Made by a program: the position numbers and the translations under genes
In this document: in pieces, positions 1-7,489 of the stretch
How positions within the stretch are numbered: position 1 is the stretch's first letter
How the letters are laid out: the number at the start of each line of letters is the position of its first letter
The notes under the pieces: generated by a model
The model's database searches: none
Told to the model about the DNA's origin: nothing
What the model saw: the letters and a program-made list of their open reading frames with translations, nothing else
Source of the DNA: Candidatus Hydrogenedentota bacterium
GTDB taxonomy: Bacteria > Hydrogenedentota > Hydrogenedentia > Hydrogenedentales > JAEUWI01
Reading direction: 5' to 3'
NCBI GenBank assembly: GCA_016182605.1
Contig: JACPGE010000044.1
Location: forward strand, 62,001-126,000
DNA length: 64,000 bases

Positions 1-2805
1 GCGGCGTTGTCGGCGATGCAACCGGAAAGCGTGGCGTTGCAGGCACGTGCCGAGGCGCTGGAAGAAACGCTGGAGTCCGTGCGCCGGGAGCTGCATGACC
101 GGGAGGCCACCTGGTCGATGGAGCACGATCGATTTGAGGCGCGGATCGCCGAGCTTCTGGAGGAGCAGCAGTTACTCGAAGAACAGGCCGCCGCGCCGTG
201 GATGGAAACGCGCATTCTCATGCTCGAAGCGGAAGTGGCGGAATTGCAGCAGGAATTGATGCTGGCAGCGGCCGGATCGGCGCAGGAAGCCACGGCGCCC
301 GGCGCGCGGGAAGAGGAGCAGCGCGCCGCGCTTCAGGACGAGTTGGCGCAGTTGCAGGAAGAACTGGGCACGTTGCAAGCAAGATACACGGACCTCCTGG
401 ACGAGCGGGACGCGCTCGTGGAGCAGGTGCAGACAGCCGGCATGGCATACGCGGATCAAGATGCGGACCGCGAATCGTTGCGCGCGGCATTGCAGGCAGA
501 GCGCGCGCAAAACAGCGCATTGTCAGGCCAGGCCGAGGCCTTGCGCGCGGAATCCGAGTCTCTGGAGCAGGCGCTGGCCGCTATCCGCGCCGCGCAAACC
601 ACGGCGATGATGCAATCCGAAGGGGCCGTGCAGGCGATCCGGGAGGCGGCGCTGGGGCAGCAGGCGCTGCTTGTCGAGCGAGAGGCCGCCATCGGAGACC
701 TTACGGCGCGCATTGCGGTGCTCGAAGAGGCGCTGCTGGAACAGGCAGACGGCCCGAGCGCGGCGGAGGTGGAGGAGAGTGCGCGGCAGCTTGATGAGTT
801 GAACCGGGTACTTGCGGGGGCACAGCAGGCCTACAAGGACAAGGCGCTGGCATTGGAGGAAAGCGATCGGGCACTGAAGGACAGCCTGCTTTCCCACGCG
901 ACGGCGGAAGATCGGATTGCCGATCTAGAACGGCAGGTCCGCGAATTGCGCGGGGCCCTGACGGAAATGGAACAGAAGGAGGCGCTGGTTCAGGCGCAGC
1001 ACGAAAGCTTTATCCAGGAGATCGAGGCGCTGCGGCGTTTGGAACAAACCCGCTCCGCGGCGCTTGACAAGGCACAATCGGAAACCGCCGCCGGCAAGGA
1101 AGCGCTGGCGGCGCGCGAGACGGAGATGGCCGCGTTGCGGGAAGAACTGCGCGCGGGATCCGCCGCGCTGGAGGCGTTGCGCGCGGAGATGGCGGAATAT
1201 GAGCGCCGCATGGAAGGCTTGCTGGCGGAGCATGCGGCGCAATCGGACCAGTGCGCGGCTTTCCAGCGCGAGGTGGAGGCACAACAGACGCAGTTGGAGG
1301 AGGCGCAGCGCGAACTTCAATCCCGTGCCGCAGCCCACGACGAACAACGTGCGGCAGCGCAGAATCTGGAAACAGAAACCGCCCGCTTGCAGGCCTTACT
1401 GGACGAGTCCGGCACGGAGACGGCCACCCGCAACGCGGCCCTGGAAGAAGCCTTGATCGCTTCGCAGGCCCTGGAACTGCGGCAACAGGAAGCCCTCCAG
1501 CAGGGCGCCGCGGCGCTTGAGGCGCAGAAAGACGCGCTGGCCGGGCGGGAACGCGAGTTGATGGCGCTCGATGCAGCCTTGCGCGAAGCGAAGGAGGCAC
1601 TGGCAGAGGCGAATGCGCGGGAGTCCGCCCTGGCCGGCGCGCTGCATGTTGCGCGCTCGGCGGAAGCGCAGCAACGCGCAGGATTGGAGAACGCACTGGC
1701 GGCGCTGACCGCGCAATCCGAAGCGCTCGCGGCGCAGGAGCGGGAGACGGTCGATCTTCAAGAACACATGCAGGACCTGCAGGAAGAATTAAGCGCTCTA
1801 AGCAAGGCGGAGGCGTCGACCCAGGCGCAGATGGAGTCCCTGCGCGAGGAGATAGCGCTTGCGCGCGAGGATCGGGAGGGATTCCAGGAGCATCTGCAGA
1901 CGCGGGAGAGCGACATCGAGTCGCTGCATCAACAATTGCGCGAACAGGAAGAACAACTCGACGGTATCAATCAGGAGCGGGAACGCTTGCAGGAAACCGT
2001 GGAGGCGTTGAAACTCTACGAGGCCCAATATCAAGCCGATCTGAAGCGGGCGCAGAAAAACCTGGACGCGCAGCAGGAACACCTGAACCACCGCGACGTC
2101 ATGCTCCGCCAAGTGCAGGACAAGTTTGAATCGCTGGAGACGCAGCTATCCGCCGCGAACACCGAGTCGGCGCGTCACAAGGAAAAGGCCGAGCAGGTGA
2201 TGTCGGAGCTGATTCGCGCGGTGGAAGAGCGCGATGCCGCCTTGCAGCGGGCCGCCGCCAAGCCCGAACGGGGGCGCATCCCCATGGGTATTGCAGGCGG
2301 CGAGCCGCTGCTGGATCCAGAAGCGCAGCAACAGCAGCAGGAGATCATTCTCGCCGAGCGCACCATCAGGGAAGGCCACAAGTCGCTCGGTGAAATCCTG
2401 GTGCGCGCCGGCATCATCGACGCGGAACAGCTAGTCGAGGCGCTGAAAATGCAGGAGACCTCGCCGGGACAGTTGCTGGGGACGATACTCATCAATCTGG
2501 ACATGGCGACAGACACCGCAATCGCCCAGGCCGTGGCGAGCCAGTGCGGCATCCCGATGGTGACCCCGCTGCCGGCGCAGATAAGCGCGGAGGCGCGCGA
2601 TTTGCTCCACAAGGATCTGTGCGCGTGGCACGTGTGCATTCCCATGCGCTGCACAAAGGACTGCATTGTCGTGGCGATGGCGAATCCGCTGGACGAGTCC
2701 GCGCGCCGGAAAATCGAGGACATGAGCCGGCGCACCGTGGAACCGGTGGTGGCGGCGGCGAGCACCATTATGCGCGCCATAGAGGATGTCTACGGCGATC
2801 TCTAG
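1..2805 (+). CDS. Long coiled-coil protein with C-terminal GspE/MshE N-domain (5' partial)
   Basis: The frame is open to the first base, so the true start probably lies upstream; the first in-window start-like codon is a TTG at 7. Roughly the first 750 visible residues are Glu/Ala/Gln/Leu-rich with heptad-like spacing, a long coiled coil typical of filament or scaffold proteins. After a short basic, Gly/Pro-containing linker the last ~148 residues match the N-domain of type II secretion/type IV pilus ATPases (T2SSE_N/MshEN). It shows the tandem pattern SLGEILVRAGIIDAEQLVEAL then LLGTILINLDMATDTAIAQAV. In c-di-GMP-binding MshEN domains each half normally starts RLG; here Arg is replaced by Ser and Leu, so nucleotide binding is doubtful. 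No ATPase domain follows: the stop comes directly after the N-domain. A structural or regulatory partner of a secretion or pilus machine is the likely role (inference). Confidence 0.75.
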   Translation, partial: AALSAMQPESVALQARAEALEETLESVRRELHDREATWSMEHDRFEARIAELLEEQQLLEEQAAAPWMETRILMLEAEVAELQQELMLAAAGSAQEATAPGAREEEQRAALQDELAQLQEELGTLQARYTDLLDERDALVEQVQTAGMAYADQDADRESLRAALQAERAQNSALSGQAEALRAESESLEQALAAIRAAQTTAMMQSEGAVQAIREAALGQQALLVEREAAIGDLTARIAVLEEALLEQADGPSAAEVEESARQLDELNRVLAGAQQAYKDKALALEESDRALKDSLLSHATAEDRIADLERQVRELRGALTEMEQKEALVQAQHESFIQEIEALRRLEQTRSAALDKAQSETAAGKEALAARETEMAALREELRAGSAALEALRAEMAEYERRMEGLLAEHAAQSDQCAAFQREVEAQQTQLEEAQRELQSRAAAHDEQRAAAQNLETETARLQALLDESGTETATRNAALEEALIASQALELRQQEALQQGAAALEAQKDALAGRERELMALDAALREAKEALAEANARESALAGALHVARSAEAQQRAGLENALAALTAQSEALAAQERETVDLQEHMQDLQEELSALSKAEASTQAQMESLREEIALAREDREGFQEHLQTRESDIESLHQQLREQEEQLDGINQERERLQETVEALKLYEAQYQADLKRAQKNLDAQQEHLNHRDVMLRQVQDKFESLETQLSAANTESARHKEKAEQVMSELIRAVEERDAALQRAAAKPERGRIPMGIAGGEPLLDPEAQQQQQEIILAERTIREGHKSLGEILVRAGIIDAEQLVEALKMQETSPGQLLGTILINLDMATDTAIAQAVASQCGIPMVTPLPAQISAEARDLLHKDLCAWHVCIPMRCTKDCIVVAMANPLDESARRKIEDMSRRTVEPVVAAASTIMRAIEDVYGDL

Positions 2806-2860
2806 CGCTTGCGCGCCCAATATCCGCCCGGCGTGGGAAGCGCGGAGTTCTTTCCGCTTC

Positions 2861-2869
2861 TGTTATACT
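2861..2869 (+). promoter_or_regulatory. Candidate extended -10 promoter for the GT2 gene
   Basis: TG-T-TATACT, an extended -10 element, lies about 55 bases before the GT2 start in the 98-bp gap after the coiled-coil gene. No good -35 is visible, as is usual for extended -10 promoters. The match is short, so this is tentative. Confidence 0.35.
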
Positions 2870-2924
2870 TCCGTGGACGTGAGAATCCGAAGAATTCCGG
2901 GGAATGGAGTGCCGCCACGCCGCC

Positions 2925-3890
2925 ATGCGTAAACTCATCATACAGATCCCTTGCTACAACGAGGCCGAAACCATCGGCATCACGCTGGACGCGCTCCCGC
3001 GCGAAGTGCCCGGGGTGGACGTGGTCGAGTGGCTCGTCATCGACGACGGGTCTGCCGACAACACGGCCGAGATTGCCGCGCAGCACGGCGCGGATCACGT
3101 CATCCGCTTCCGGGTGAACCGGGGCTTGGCGCGGGCCTTCACACAAGGACTCGATTTCTGCATCCGCTCCGGGGCGGACATCATCGTGAACACCGACGCG
3201 GACAACCAGTACAACGCGGACGACATACCCCGGCTGATTGCGCCGATACTCGCGGGCGAGGCGGAGATCGTCATCGGGGCGCGGCCCATTTCCACCATCG
3301 AGCATTTTTCCTTCATGAAGAAGGTGTTGCAGCGGCTCGGATCGTGGGTGGTGCGGCTCGCGAGCGGAACCGAGATCGCCGACGCACCGAGCGGCTTCCG
3401 GGCAATGACGCGCGACGCCGCGCTTTCGCTCAACGTGTTCGACAACTACACCTACACGCTGGAGACCATCATCCAGGCGGGGCGCAAGAACATTTCGATA
3501 ACGAGTGTGCCCGTGCGCACGAACGAGGACCTGCGGCCGTCCCGGCTGGTGCGGAGCATCCCGAGCTACGTACAGCGGTCGTTGTTCACGATCGTGCGGA
3601 TATTCATGACGTACCGGCCGTTCCGCTTCTTTGCCCTGCCCGGCTTTGTTCTCTTCGTGCTGGGGCTCATACCGAGTGTGCGCTATGTCTACTACCACTT
3701 CTCCGGCCAAGGGGGCGGCCACATTCCGTCCTTGATTGCCGCGGCCATCCTGATCTCGCTGGGCGCCGTGCTCATTCTCATGGGATTGCTCGCGGACCTC
3801 ATCGGGATCAACCGGATGCTCCTGGAAGACATCCGGCGCCGCCTGCGCGATCTGGAATACCGCGATCATACGCGCCGCTTCGGGCGCTGA
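2925..3890 (+). CDS. GT2 family glycosyltransferase (polyprenyl-phosphate sugar transferase type)
   Basis: A 321-residue protein of the GT-A fold. PCYNE is at residues 9-13, VIDDGS ends near 43, and NTDADNQY near 89-96 supplies the DxD-like metal/nucleotide-sugar site. The C-terminal third has two hydrophobic segments (about 232-255 and 268-292), as in the DPM1/GtrB/ArnC branch, which loads a sugar on undecaprenyl or dolichyl phosphate at the inner membrane. The start used is MRKLIIQIPCYNE; an in-frame ATG 21 bases upstream (2904) is also possible. An A/G-rich stretch (GGAATGGAG) precedes the chosen ATG by about 14 bases. It is followed convergently by the DUF4202 gene. The acceptor and sugar cannot be told from sequence. 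Confidence 0.85.
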   Translation: MRKLIIQIPCYNEAETIGITLDALPREVPGVDVVEWLVIDDGSADNTAEIAAQHGADHVIRFRVNRGLARAFTQGLDFCIRSGADIIVNTDADNQYNADDIPRLIAPILAGEAEIVIGARPISTIEHFSFMKKVLQRLGSWVVRLASGTEIADAPSGFRAMTRDAALSLNVFDNYTYTLETIIQAGRKNISITSVPVRTNEDLRPSRLVRSIPSYVQRSLFTIVRIFMTYRPFRFFALPGFVLFVLGLIPSVRYVYYHFSGQGGGHIPSLIAAAILISLGAVLILMGLLADLIGINRMLLEDIRRRLRDLEYRDHTRRFGR

Positions 3891-3934
3891 TGCGCAAAAA
3901 ATGCGGCCGGCCGGAACCCGCAGTGCGTGGGGAA

Positions 3935-4531
3935 TCAGGCCGGCTCCGCGGCGAGAGCTCGCTGGATCAGCGCAAAGTCTTCCGGCGCAAAGTCGAGCAA
4001 TAGCGCGTGGGCGTGGCCGTCCGCACTCATTTTCTGCCACGTCTTCCGGATGATGGGGATCATCATCTCCTCCTCCTTCTCCGCGGCAAAGGCGTTGAAG
4101 TGGAACTGGAGAAATACCAGGCACGCCGCGTCTTCGAGCGACTGCGTGTCCGGGTCGGTATTCAATTGCCGCTTTTGGAGAAGAAACATGACCCGTTCGA
4201 CGGTTTCCTCGTCAAAGGCCAGATCGCGCAGTATGGCGGCGGCCTTATCCGCGTGCCAGGTGTAGAGCTTCTTGCGCCACATCAGGTACCCCTTGCGATC
4301 CATCGGAAAGGAGTCGCGCGGAATCTCCCAGCGGCAAATGTGCTGCGCGCGCGCCGCAATCTCCAGCGCTTCCGGCGCATCGGGCCGCAGCGCGTCCATC
4401 CACACACTCATCCGCCGCCCATACAGCAATTCCTTCGGATAGGCCTTTCCCTCGTATTGCTCGGCATTCGGATCGGCGCTGTTGGCCGCGTCAATGGCCT
4501 GGAATGCGGTTTCGACTCGTGAACTGCGCAC
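3935..4531 (-). CDS. DUF4202 domain protein
   Basis: 198 residues, the usual size of this family. It carries the diagnostic run AQHICRWEIPRDSFPMDRKG followed by YLMWRKKLYTWHADKAA, and conserved acidic/His positions later (ETVERV, LEDAACLVFL). The molecular function of the family is not known. I used a GTG start at 4531 because GGGAG sits 5-6 bases ahead of it and the family homology starts directly after (SSRVETAFQAIDAAN). The open frame runs ~120 codons further upstream into the acetolactate-synthase-like gene but lacks family character there. It lies 101 bp downstream of that gene on the same strand and may share its transcript. Confidence 0.85.
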   Translation of the reverse strand: MRSSRVETAFQAIDAANSADPNAEQYEGKAYPKELLYGRRMSVWMDALRPDAPEALEIAARAQHICRWEIPRDSFPMDRKGYLMWRKKLYTWHADKAAAILRDLAFDEETVERVMFLLQKRQLNTDPDTQSLEDAACLVFLQFHFNAFAAEKEEEMMIPIIRKTWQKMSADGHAHALLLDFAPEDFALIQRALAAEPA

Positions 4532-4632
4532 GTGGATCTCCCGTTGGGCCGCCTGGCCACTCCCATTGTACACCGAATGGCGCACCGATGGCGCAATTGC
4601 CAAGACACTCCGCCCCGCCGGGATTGCCCCGC

Positions 4633-6279
4633 TCAGATCGGGCAACTGATCTTCCCCAGGCGCTCGGTAAGCTTCCCGTTCTCGGATCCATCGTTGTGGA
4701 CGGCGACCAGCGCGGGTTTGCCGCAGGCGCAGGCCGCTTCGAGGGCGGGGCGGTATTCGCTGGCCTTGTTCACCTGGAATCCCTTCCAGCCGAAGAGTTC
4801 CGCAAGCTTCACGAAATCGGGATTGGTGAAATTGAGATCGGTGTGGCGGCCAAAGTGGTTGTTCTGTTTCCATTCGATGAGGCCGTACTTGTTGTCGACC
4901 CACACCACCACGACAATGTTGGCCCCGATACGCGCCGCCGTTTCCATCTCCTGCACGTTCATCATGAAGCCGCCGTCACCGCACATGGCGACGATATTGC
5001 GATCGGGATAGACCAGTTTGGCGCCGATCGCTCCGGGCAAGGCAACCCCCATGCTGCAAAAGCCATTGGAGATAATGCAGGTGTTGGGCTCGACGCAGTG
5101 GTAGTAGCGGGCTATCCACATTTTGTGCGCGCCCACATCGCTGATGAGAATGTCTTCCGGGCCGAGGACCTGCCGGGTGTCCCACAGGATCTTTTGCGGC
5201 CGCACCAGCTCCTCGTCCGCGTCGTCCTTGTGCGCCTCGATGTCCGCCATCATCTGTTCGCGGAGGGTCTTGTGCTGCGGACGCCGGAAGTCGGGCGGGT
5301 TGTCCTTCACGCGCTCATTGAACATCCACAGGGTGTGCGCGAGGTCGCCGACCAGTTCGAGGTCGCAACGGTAGTGATCGTCCACTTCGGAGGGCGTGAA
5401 ATCGCAATGGATGATCTGCTTGTTCCCGGAGGCGTTCCAGAGCCGGGGATGGTATTCCACAAGATCGTAGCCGAGCGTGATGACGACATCCGCGGCGTCG
5501 AGGGCGCAGTTCGGCAAGTCCTTTGCCTGAAGCCCCACCGTAAAGAGATAGCTGTCGCTGGTCCAGGGAATGCAGCCCTTGCCCATGAATGTCGTGACCA
5601 CGCCAATGCCCGTTTTCTCCACAAAGGCGCGCAACTGGGTGCTGGCGCGTTTGCGGATCGCGCCGTTGCCCGCAAGAATCACAGGGCGCTTCGCGTTCAG
5701 GATAATCTCCATGGCTTGGGACACGATCTTCTCGTCGGTGACGGGGCGGCGCACCTTCTTAAACGGAAAAGGCACGCCGTTTGTTTCCATCTTGGCGATG
5801 TCTTCCGGCAATTCGATATGCACCGCGCCGGGCTTCTCCGTTTCCGCGAGGCGCACGGCCTTGTGGATCATCTCGGGAATGTTCGCGGGGTGGATGACCG
5901 TGTGGGCCCACTTGGTGATCGGCTCGAAGAGTCCCGTCACGTCCATGGCCTGGTGGCTTTCCTTGTGGAGCCGCGTGCTGCTGCCCTGGCCCGTCAGCAC
6001 GAGCATGGGCGCACGGTCCATGTTCGCATCCGCCACACCGGTCACCAGATTCGTTGCGCCGGGTCCCAGCGTGCCGAGGCAGCCCGCGGCCTTCCCCGTG
6101 AGGCGGCCATAGAGGTCGGCCATGAAAGCCGCGCCCTGCTCGTGGCGGCAGAGGATGAAGCGGATGGAGGACTCCTCCAGCGACATCATGAAGTCGGCGT
6201 TCTCTTCTCCGGGCACGCCAAAGATATACTGGATACCCGCCTCTTCGAGGCACTTCACCATCAAGCCGGATGCTTTCAT
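4633..6279 (-). CDS. Thiamine-diphosphate enzyme, acetolactate synthase large-subunit type (catabolic AlsS-like)
   Basis: 548 residues with the three domains of the POX/AHAS family. The N-terminal pyrimidine-binding domain has the catalytic Glu in RHEQGAAFM (E47). The ThDP/Mg site is GDGG at 434-437 with DNKYG at 462-466. The central domain (about 190-340) has the Rossmann-like fold. The expected reaction is condensation of two pyruvates (or pyruvate and 2-oxobutyrate) to acetohydroxyacids. No ilvN regulatory subunit or ilvC is adjacent, which fits a stand-alone catabolic enzyme rather than branched-chain synthesis, but related ThDP decarboxylases cannot be excluded. The start is set at MKASGLMVK because a strong GGAGGAAGG lies 8 bases upstream; longer frames upstream are not conserved in character. 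Confidence 0.85.
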   Translation of the reverse strand: MKASGLMVKCLEEAGIQYIFGVPGEENADFMMSLEESSIRFILCRHEQGAAFMADLYGRLTGKAAGCLGTLGPGATNLVTGVADANMDRAPMLVLTGQGSSTRLHKESHQAMDVTGLFEPITKWAHTVIHPANIPEMIHKAVRLAETEKPGAVHIELPEDIAKMETNGVPFPFKKVRRPVTDEKIVSQAMEIILNAKRPVILAGNGAIRKRASTQLRAFVEKTGIGVVTTFMGKGCIPWTSDSYLFTVGLQAKDLPNCALDAADVVITLGYDLVEYHPRLWNASGNKQIIHCDFTPSEVDDHYRCDLELVGDLAHTLWMFNERVKDNPPDFRRPQHKTLREQMMADIEAHKDDADEELVRPQKILWDTRQVLGPEDILISDVGAHKMWIARYYHCVEPNTCIISNGFCSMGVALPGAIGAKLVYPDRNIVAMCGDGGFMMNVQEMETAARIGANIVVVVWVDNKYGLIEWKQNNHFGRHTDLNFTNPDFVKLAELFGWKGFQVNKASEYRPALEAACACGKPALVAVHNDGSENGKLTERLGKISCPI

Positions 6280-6772
6280 GGACGCCCTTCCTCCGTATCG
6301 CGCACTTGCATGCGCCTGGTCCGAATCGCACAGCGGCGCCGCCCAGTCCACGAACTCCGGGAGCGCCAGGGAACCAACTGGACCAGCATAGAGACTCTTT
6401 CCGATGAATGCAACGCTTGGGGGTCCGGGGGGGGGCGCCCCGCCGGCAACGAGCCGATGGGTGTTGATAAATATTTATATATATTATATTTAAATATAGC
6501 AATTCGCGCGCGATGGGTCCGGTATGGGGAGGAGCATGGCCGGGCGAACTATGCGAAGGGTGCGAATACAGGCGGCCATGTGAAAGTGGCCAATGCGATG
6601 GTGGCCCGCGGCGCGGCCCAATCGTAACATACGCTTACGCACAGCGGCGCCCGGCGGGGAAGACTCCGCCTGTTTTTTTGTGACAACAGTGCGTGCCGGG
6701 GGTAGTAGTGGGTGGCTCATGAGCAGTTCTCCTCTTGCTGTGTGCGATGTAAAAAGAAAAGGAGTACGAGCC
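6280..6772. other. 493-bp intergenic region: AT island, structured leader-like stretch, terminator
   Basis: This gap separates the divergent synthase gene and the lipoprotein gene. Bases 6464-6498 are almost pure A/T (TTGATA near 6464, then repeats of TATA/TTTAA) in GC-rich surroundings; on the minus strand a perfect TATAAT occurs at 6488-6483. From about 6500 to 6650 the sequence is GC-rich with short self-complementary runs such as GGCCA...TGGCC near 6573-6590, and it ends in the intrinsic terminator at 6653-6679, about 95 bases before the lipoprotein start. I recognise no known riboswitch or sRNA consensus. A terminated small RNA or an attenuated leader are both possible. Confidence 0.45.
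6653..6679 (+). terminator. Intrinsic terminator inside the lipoprotein leader region
   Basis: Stem GGCGGGG / CTCCGCC (7 bp with one G-T pair), tetraloop AAGA, then TGTTTTTTT. It points along + but no + strand gene ends before it. It must therefore serve a small transcript or act as an attenuator ahead of the gene at 6773. Confidence 0.65.
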
Positions 6773-7288
6773 ATGCGAAACGTGTTAATTCTGGCGGCGA
6801 TCTTTTTGGGTATTGGGTTTTCAGGTTGTCCGTTGCCGCCGCCCTCGGCGCCCTTCGGCACGACGGGATCGTATACGGGAACGTGGGAAGGCCAGGACAG
6901 CGGCACGGGAGAAGATCTCGTCTGCGAACTGGATCTGAGTCTGGAGCAGGACACAAGCCTGCCCTTTCCGCAAAACTTTGGCGTGACGGGAATGGCGCTG
7001 GTGGATTTGTCGTGCACGCAATTGGGCGCGATACTGGAAGCCTACGATCAACCCGTGGTGCAGGAAGTGATGGTAACGGGCGTGCTGGGCGGAAATGGCG
7101 AAATGCTGCTGGCGAACGGCGCGTGCCCGCCGGGATTCTGTGTGGTGCTTGCGTTTGGCGGTCAGGGTGAAGACAACGACGGGGACGGCCTGATGGACTC
7201 CTATTCGGGCGAGTGGAACTTCACGGTGCTGCCTCCCGGAATGGAAGCCCATATATTCACCGGAACCTTCAGTCTGGAAGCCGAATAG
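6773..7288 (+). CDS. Small exported lipoprotein, unknown function
   Basis: 171 residues. The N-terminus MRNVLILAAIFLGIGFSGC is a hydrophobic signal ending in a lipobox-like FSGC, so Cys19 is the likely lipidated residue. The mature part begins with a Pro-rich linker (PLPPPSAPFG), then alternating beta-prone segments with Gly-rich turns and an acidic DNDGDGLMD loop that resembles a calcium-binding DxDxDG motif. I do not recognise the family. The start is fixed by AAGGAG 9 bases ahead of the ATG. A strong hairpin terminator follows at 7358. Expression may be governed by the terminator-bearing leader upstream. Confidence 0.7.
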   Translation: MRNVLILAAIFLGIGFSGCPLPPPSAPFGTTGSYTGTWEGQDSGTGEDLVCELDLSLEQDTSLPFPQNFGVTGMALVDLSCTQLGAILEAYDQPVVQEVMVTGVLGGNGEMLLANGACPPGFCVVLAFGGQGEDNDGDGLMDSYSGEWNFTVLPPGMEAHIFTGTFSLEAE

Positions 7289-7357
7289 CCGTCTGGGCCG
7301 CTGGGATATTGCCGCACGCCACTCTTGATCCGGAGGGCGTTTAGACCAGCACCGCTA

Positions 7358-7392
7358 CGGGCCGCGAAGCGCGCTTGCTTCGCGGCCCGTTT
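7358..7392 (+). terminator. Hairpin terminator after the lipoprotein gene
   Basis: A 13-bp perfect stem CGGGCCGCGAAGC / GCTTCGCGGCCCG with a 6-base loop, followed by TTT. The U-tract is short, but the stem is very stable and sits 70 bases after the stop codon. Confidence 0.6.
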
Positions 7393-7489
7393 CCATTGCG
7401 TGTGCGCCTCCATTCTGGATCGAAGCGCCCCGGGCTGATAAGATCGCTCCCCCGGCATCCACCACTACCACCCCCCCGCAGGAGCGCTC

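Noticed and set aside
2802-4124. 440-codon minus frame over the GT2 gene
   Set aside because: GT2 motifs PCYNE, DDGS and DAD are on the + strand; the antisense frame has no recognisable content.
4532-4903. Long N-terminal extension of the DUF4202 protein
   Set aside because: It would overlap the synthase gene and is Arg/Pro-rich without family character; GGGAG-N5-GTG at 4531 fits.
4504-6627. 707-codon open frame on + across the acetolactate-synthase-like gene
   Set aside because: The minus-strand frame carries all ThDP motifs; the + frame is His/Arg/Gly-rich with no family.
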